Positions 59,918 to 64,000 of a stretch of 64,000 nucleotides of DNA are shown piece after piece. Position 1 is the stretch's first letter, and the number at the start of each line of letters is the position of its first letter. A program made the translations under genes and the position numbers. The notes below the pieces were generated by a model that had not been told where the DNA came from, ran no database searches, and saw nothing but the letters and a program-made list of their open reading frames with translations. The stretch is from an uncultured Litoreibacter sp. (GTDB lineage: Bacteria; Pseudomonadota; Alphaproteobacteria; Rhodobacterales; Rhodobacteraceae), in the NCBI GenBank assembly GCA_947501685.1, contig CANMWQ010000006.1, positions 124,001 to 188,000 on the forward strand. Reading direction: 5' to 3'.

Positions 59918-60920
59918 GCCGCTGCGCATCGGCATTGTGGGCATTGATCACCGCCATATCTATGGCATGGCCGCCCAGATGCAGGCGGTCGGCGCGGAGC
60001 TGGTTTGCTGGTGGACAGAAGGCACGCCGGAGACGCTTGAAGGCTTTGAAAAACGCTTCCCCAATCTGCCTCGGATGGGGTGTGCGCAGGACGTGATCTC
60101 TCGAAAGGATATCGACCTGATCTTGTTGTCGGGCATACCCTCCGAGCGCGCGGATTTCGCCATTGCCGCGATGCAGGCGGGCAAGGATGTGATGAGCGAT
60201 AAGCCCGGCTGCACCACGCTGCACCAGCTGAACCGCGTTAAGGATTGCGTGGCGCAAACAGGCCGCATCTGGTCGATAGATTTCTCCGAACGGTTCGAGG
60301 TTCCTGCCGTCACCCGAGCCGCAGAGCTGGTCGCTGACGGGGCAATCGGGCGGGTGATCCAGACGATTGGCATCGGCCCGCACCGGCTGAACCTGAACAC
60401 CCGGCCAGATTGGTTTTTTGACCCAGTAAAGTTTGGCGGGATTCTGACTGATATCGCCTCGCATCAAATCGACCAGTTCCTGTTCTTTACCGGTTCTCAG
60501 GATGCTGAAGTGACCGATGCAAGCACCGGGAATTACGGCCACCCTGAGACGCCCGGCTTGCAGGATTTTGGGCAGATTGTACTGAAATCCGACAATGCGG
60601 AGGGCTATATCCGTGTTGATTGGTTCACCCCCGATGCGCTGCCTACATGGGGCGACGGGCGGCTGATGCTGCTGGGGACCGAAGGCACGATTGAGCTGCG
60701 CAAATATGTTGATGTTGGCGGAGCGCCGGGTGGGGATCATTTGTTTTTGGTCAATGGCACGCGGTCGGAGCGAATGGACTGCAAGGATGCGGGCCTTCCC
60801 TATTTTGCGCGTCTCGCGGGCGATATTGCGCACCGAACAGAGACTGCAATGCCGCAGGAACATGTCTTTAAAACCATGGAGTTGGCGCTCAAAGCTCAAG
60901 CGATGGCGGAAAACATATGA
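59910..60920 (+). CDS. Gfo/Idh/MocA-family oxidoreductase, copy 3 (divergent)
   Basis: A 336-residue member with GIVGIDHRHIYGMAAQM at the cofactor end instead of a plain GxGxxG, and catalytic Lys in MSDKPGCTTLHQ where the usual Glu-Lys-Pro reads Asp-Lys-Pro. The site His is in DIASHQIDQFLFFTG. The Trp-rich N-terminal part and unusual cofactor loop suggest altered nucleotide preference. Overlaps both neighbours (eight and four bases). Confidence 0.85.
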   Translation: MSKPLRIGIVGIDHRHIYGMAAQMQAVGAELVCWWTEGTPETLEGFEKRFPNLPRMGCAQDVISRKDIDLILLSGIPSERADFAIAAMQAGKDVMSDKPGCTTLHQLNRVKDCVAQTGRIWSIDFSERFEVPAVTRAAELVADGAIGRVIQTIGIGPHRLNLNTRPDWFFDPVKFGGILTDIASHQIDQFLFFTGSQDAEVTDASTGNYGHPETPGLQDFGQIVLKSDNAEGYIRVDWFTPDALPTWGDGRLMLLGTEGTIELRKYVDVGGAPGGDHLFLVNGTRSERMDCKDAGLPYFARLAGDIAHRTETAMPQEHVFKTMELALKAQAMAENI

Positions 60921-61975
60921 TCCGCGTTGCGATCCTTGGTGGGGGCATTGGGGCGGAGCATCTGGCAGGCTACCGCGCGTTGCCGGACCTGTTCGAGGTC
61001 GCTCTGATTTGCGATCTGGACCTGTCCCGCGCGCAGTCAATTGCGGAGGGCCTCAAGGTCAGCAACGACGCGGAAGCGGCGATCAATGCTCCCGATTTTG
61101 ATCTGATCGATATCTGCCTGCCTCCGCATTTGCATGTGCCAATGAGCCTCAAGGCGCTGGCGGCGGGCAAACATGTGATCTGTGAAAAACCTCTGGCCAC
61201 CAGCTTGGCGGATATGGACCTGTTGGAACGGGCTGAGGCGGCATCGGCGGGGACGCTGTTCCCGGTCTTTCAGTACCGCTTTGGCCGGGCGATGGACCAG
61301 CTGCAAGCACTGGACGCGGCGGGTTTGCTGGGGCAGCCGCAAATGGCCAGTCTGGAGACGCATTGGGCGCGCGATACGGCCTATTATGCGGTGCCATGGC
61401 GCGGCACGTGGCAGGGGGAGTGTGGTGGTGCGGTGGTGGGTCATGCGATCCATGCGCATGACCTTTTGAGCCACCTCTTTGGAGGCATTGAAGCGGTTAA
61501 CGCGCAGCTGGCCACGCGCGTCAATCCGATTGAGACCGAGGATTCAGCGGCGCTAAGTTTCACGCTGCAAAACGGCGCATTGGCGACCAGCTCGGTCACG
61601 CTGGGGGCCAGTGATGACACCACGCGTATCCGGCTGATCTATGAGCATCTGACCGCAACCAGCGGCCCGCGCCCCTATGCTCCGATGGATCAGGAGTGGA
61701 GGTTTCAGGCGCGCGATATGAGCGCTCAGTTTGAGGTGGATCAGATCACTGCCGCCGTGCCGCAGGCGCGGGCGGGATTTCCGGGATTTCTGGCGCAGGT
61801 TGCTGCGGCAATCGACGGCCAGGAGAACAATGCAGTGCGCCTAAGTGACGCCCGCGCCTCGATCGAGTTGATCACGGCGATCTATGCCTCCGCGCGGGCA
61901 AACGGGGCGGCTGTGGCTTGCCCAATCGCGCCGGAGCACGCACTTTATCAGGGCTGGTTGCCGGAAGGAGATTAA
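60917..61975 (+). CDS. Gfo/Idh/MocA-family oxidoreductase, copy 4
   Basis: A 352-residue enzyme: ILGGGIGAEHLAGYRAL cofactor motif, ICLPPHLHVPMSLKAL, catalytic Lys in ICEKPLATS and the site His in VVGHAIHAHDLLSHLF. FRYRFG-like QYRFGRAMDQL follows the catalytic region as in many sugar dehydrogenases. The stop is two bases before the kinase start. Substrate unknown. Confidence 0.87.
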   Translation: MIRVAILGGGIGAEHLAGYRALPDLFEVALICDLDLSRAQSIAEGLKVSNDAEAAINAPDFDLIDICLPPHLHVPMSLKALAAGKHVICEKPLATSLADMDLLERAEAASAGTLFPVFQYRFGRAMDQLQALDAAGLLGQPQMASLETHWARDTAYYAVPWRGTWQGECGGAVVGHAIHAHDLLSHLFGGIEAVNAQLATRVNPIETEDSAALSFTLQNGALATSSVTLGASDDTTRIRLIYEHLTATSGPRPYAPMDQEWRFQARDMSAQFEVDQITAAVPQARAGFPGFLAQVAAAIDGQENNAVRLSDARASIELITAIYASARANGAAVACPIAPEHALYQGWLPEGD

Positions 61976-61977
61976 CC

Positions 61978-62883
61978 ATGGGACGTGTCGCAGTCTTGGG
62001 CGTGTTTGTCGCCGATCTGGCCTTTCGTGCCGACCGCATGCCGGTGATGGGAGAGACCCTGTTGGGGCGCTCTTTCGCAATGAACCCGGGCGGAAAAGGC
62101 TCGAACCAAGCGGTGGCAGCGGCGCGGATGGGCGCAGAGGTCGACATGATCACTCGGCTGGGCCAGGACGATTTCGCGCAGATGGCCTTTGCCCTTTGGC
62201 AGGAGGCCGGGATCACGCCGCATGTGACGCAGGACCCCGACAGCTACACTGGCGCTGCTCATATTTTTATCGACGCGAGTAGCGGTGATAATGCGATCAT
62301 AATTGCGCCCGGCGCCGCGGCTGAAATCACACCTGAGGATTTGGAGAACAACCGCGCCGTGATTAAGAGCGCCCGCGTGTTCATGACGCAGCTTGAACAG
62401 CCGCTTGATGCCGCGATGCATGGATTACAGATCGCGCGGGACGCCGGTGTGACGACGATTTTGAACCCGGCACCGGCCGCTGAATTACCGTGGGAGATGC
62501 TGGCATTGTGCGACTACGTCACCCCGAATGAAACCGAAACGCACAGCCTGTGCGGTGTCGAAGTGACGGATGCGGCCAGCGCCCAGACGGCTTGCGATGC
62601 GCTGAAAAATCTGGGCGTCGCGCGCCCGCTGATCACGATGGGCGCGCAGGGGGCCTATTTGGACGGAGTCGGTTTGGTGCCTGCCGTGACGGCCGGGGAC
62701 GTCGTCGAAACGACTGGGGCCGGGGACGCGTTCAATGGCGGGTTTGCGTCCTGTCTGGCGCGAGGCATGTCCCCTGAGGAGGCCGTGCGCATGGCCTGCG
62801 CTGTTGCGGGTCTCTCGGTCACACGCGCGGGGGCGGCCCCTTCGATGCCGATGCGGGACGAGGTCTTGGCACTGCTGGGCTAA
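61978..62883 (+). CDS. rbsK: Ribokinase-family sugar kinase
   Basis: A 301-residue PfkB-family kinase: NPGGKGSNQAVAAARMGA near residue 35 binds the sugar, PNETE and the catalytic Asp in TTGAGDAFNGGFAS bind ATP. It phosphorylates ribose or a related sugar, which may be the carbohydrate released by the upstream enzymes. ATG at 61978 has a strong GGAAGGAG site, so the frame back to 61918 is not used. Last gene of the operon. Confidence 0.9.
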   Translation: MGRVAVLGVFVADLAFRADRMPVMGETLLGRSFAMNPGGKGSNQAVAAARMGAEVDMITRLGQDDFAQMAFALWQEAGITPHVTQDPDSYTGAAHIFIDASSGDNAIIIAPGAAAEITPEDLENNRAVIKSARVFMTQLEQPLDAAMHGLQIARDAGVTTILNPAPAAELPWEMLALCDYVTPNETETHSLCGVEVTDAASAQTACDALKNLGVARPLITMGAQGAYLDGVGLVPAVTAGDVVETTGAGDAFNGGFASCLARGMSPEEAVRMACAVAGLSVTRAGAAPSMPMRDEVLALLG

Positions 62884-62928
62884 TACCTGACCGGGATTAT
62901 TGGGAGTCACGCCACGGTGTGGACTGGC

Positions 62929-63123
62929 TTAAGTGGCCGCTCTACGGGCCGCATCAAGAGCGGCGCGCAGCGTGTCTCTGTCGCCAAGATGGTTGGCCAA
63001 AAGCAGGATAAGCCGCGCGTTCAGCGCGTCGCTTTGAGCTTTGTCCAAGCCTTCATGGGCGGCGAGAAGCTCGTCGTAGAACCCATCCGGGTCGGGAATG
63101 TTGGGTGTCAGAACGAGGCTCAT
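62929..63123 (-). CDS. DUF2783-family small protein
   Basis: A 64-residue protein: PDPDGFYDELLAAHEGLDK and DALNARLILLLANHLGD are the DUF2783 core. The family occurs beside flavin-dependent aromatic monooxygenases, and here its ATG overlaps the monooxygenase stop by four bases. Its role is not known; a partner or stabiliser of the oxygenase is likely. Confidence 0.82.
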   Translation of the reverse strand: MSLVLTPNIPDPDGFYDELLAAHEGLDKAQSDALNARLILLLANHLGDRDTLRAALDAARRAAT

Positions 63124-64000
63124 CTGGCGGCCTTTCCAAGCGCGTTTTGCATCGCAATAGTGACGGCATTCGCGTGGTAATCAGGCCAGCGGGCAATGAT
63201 GTGCTGATCGGGGCGGATCAGGTAGAGGGCGCGCGGGGCGTCGCCCAAATATCGCTCCGCCAATGCGGGTGAGGGGGCGGCGATGTGAACCACTGGCAAC
63301 GCGTCTTGTGGCGGCGTGTCAAAGCCTAAGGCCAAGAGCATGAAGCCATCGCTCAGATGGTCGAGCAGGAACGCGTTCTCAACCGGGGCATCGGTGCAGG
63401 CGGCGCCGGGGCGGGTGCGGGCCGGGCCGTTCAGCGCGTCGGGGCCAAAATGTGGGAAGTCGTCATAGACGCAAGGCACAGAGAGCCTGCCGGAGTTGAC
63501 CAAGGGGCGTGCGAAGGCGTGCTGGCCTGCAAGATCGAGCACCGCGTTGCGGAAAATTTGGCTGATCTCGGTTTTTGGGGTCATGAAATCCGTGGCCCGC
63601 GAAGAGTTCAGGATGTTTTCATCCGCGCCAAACGCGCGTTCCGTGGCGTAGCTGTCCAGAAGGCTTTGATCGGCCTTTCCCTTGCAGACCAGATCCAGCT
63701 TCCAGCCCAGATTGTCGGCGTCTTGGACGCCTGAATTGGCCCCGCGTGCGCCGAAGGGGGAGACCTGATGCGCGGCGTCGCCGGCAAACAGGACGGGACC
63801 GTGGCGAAAGGTCTTCATGCGGCGGCATTGAAACGTGTAGATGGAGGTCCATTCCAGCTCGTAGTCCGGCACTTTGCCGGTTTGGCTGGACAGCATGGCA
63901 TCAACACGGGCGCGGATGCGGTCGGGGTCAAGCTCGGCGTCGCGGTCTATGTCCCAGCCCAGTTGGAAGTCGATGCGCCAGATGTCGTCGGGTTGTTTGT
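63120..64000 (-). CDS. FAD-dependent aromatic monooxygenase, 3' part
   Basis: The window holds the C-terminal 290 or so residues; the frame stays open to the right edge, with PDDIWRIDFQLGWDIDRDAE upstream of the first internal Met at 63896. FAGDAAHQVSPFGARGANSG is the second FAD-binding motif of class A hydroxylases, and the C-terminal thioredoxin-like domain ends in IRPDQHIIARWP. Related enzymes hydroxylate phenols or 3-hydroxyphenylpropionate. Coupled to DUF2783. The N-terminal half is outside the window. Confidence 0.88.
   Translation of the reverse strand, partial: KQPDDIWRIDFQLGWDIDRDAELDPDRIRARVDAMLSSQTGKVPDYELEWTSIYTFQCRRMKTFRHGPVLFAGDAAHQVSPFGARGANSGVQDADNLGWKLDLVCKGKADQSLLDSYATERAFGADENILNSSRATDFMTPKTEISQIFRNAVLDLAGQHAFARPLVNSGRLSVPCVYDDFPHFGPDALNGPARTRPGAACTDAPVENAFLLDHLSDGFMLLALGFDTPPQDALPVVHIAAPSPALAERYLGDAPRALYLIRPDQHIIARWPDYHANAVTIAMQNALGKAAR

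Noticed and set aside
1-64000. tRNA, rRNA, CRISPR, IS element or prophage
   Set aside because: I looked in the spacers for cloverleaf-like GGTTCGAATCC stretches, regular repeat-spacer patterns and transposase or integrase reading frames and saw none; a covariance-model scan would be decisive.

Overview
The window looks like chromosomal DNA of a marine alphaproteobacterium of the Rhodobacteraceae/Roseobacter type. The grounds are high G+C (about 60% or more in most genes), the gene families present (GcvT-fused dimethylglycine-dehydrogenase-like protein, VPLPA-CTERM protein, TRAP transporter, paired MerR regulators over an acyl-CoA degradation operon, DUF2783 plus a flavin monooxygenase) and a recurring intergenic hairpin followed by a CCGGAGTATTTTTGAAGCA-type tail. 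I infer the group; no 16S or other rRNA gene is present. I saw no tRNA, rRNA, CRISPR array, insertion sequence or prophage.

Layout. 1-19 kb is a patchwork of mostly single housekeeping genes: HxlR regulator, aquaporin, M3 peptidase, two inositol-monophosphatase-family enzymes, SH3 protein, D-2-hydroxyacid dehydrogenase, lytic transglycosylase, the large GcvT/FAD amine dehydrogenase, an aldo/keto reductase-FAD oxidase pair, DMT transporter, YgfZ, glycosyltransferase and a class V aminotransferase. 19.2-28.3 kb is a minus-strand fatty/branched acyl-CoA degradation operon (MerR, acyl-CoA dehydrogenase, small RHH-like protein, GST, membrane protein, thiolase, cupin, double NTF2-like protein, FadJ-like protein) with a second MerR gene and palindromic operators upstream. 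28.5-38.6 kb holds tandem thioesterases plus MATE pump, a VPLPA-CTERM protein, the DUF952-pyrD-arsC operon, a UshA-like nucleotidase, SRAP protein and an oxalate-CoA-ligase-like synthetase with a PanE-like reductase. 38.6-40.0 kb is a small AT-rich island with two unrecognised genes, one a four-helix membrane protein.

40.6-62.9 kb is a large catabolic region. Its minus-strand half encodes an IlvD/Edd dehydratase, FAH-family hydrolase, hydroxyacid dehydrogenase, enolase-superfamily dehydratase and a DHRS6-like SDR; the SDR plus FAH pair fits the non-phosphorylated route that oxidises and then hydrolyses a 2-keto-3-deoxy sugar acid. The plus-strand half has two threonate/erythronate-type dehydrogenases, then (after a GntR gene on the minus strand) a TRAP transporter, a UxaA-family dehydratase and nine more tightly packed genes: four Gfo/Idh/MocA oxidoreductases, an AroE-like enzyme with an altered pocket, a PhyH dioxygenase, a sarcosine-oxidase-like flavoenzyme, a 3-hydroxyisobutyrate-dehydrogenase-like enzyme and a ribokinase-family kinase. 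I infer that GntR controls uptake by the TRAP system of an acidic sugar or cyclitol derivative that these enzymes strip down; the substrate cannot be read from the sequence. The right end holds DUF2783 and the 3' part of an aromatic-type flavin monooxygenase.

Most promising for new biology: the translationally coupled 52.7-62.9 kb operon, whose enzyme combination matches no pathway I can name, and the AT-rich two-gene cassette at 38.7-40.0 kb. Starts were assigned by eye from homology and ribosome-binding sites and several are alternatives; G+C values are from a few sampled lines only.
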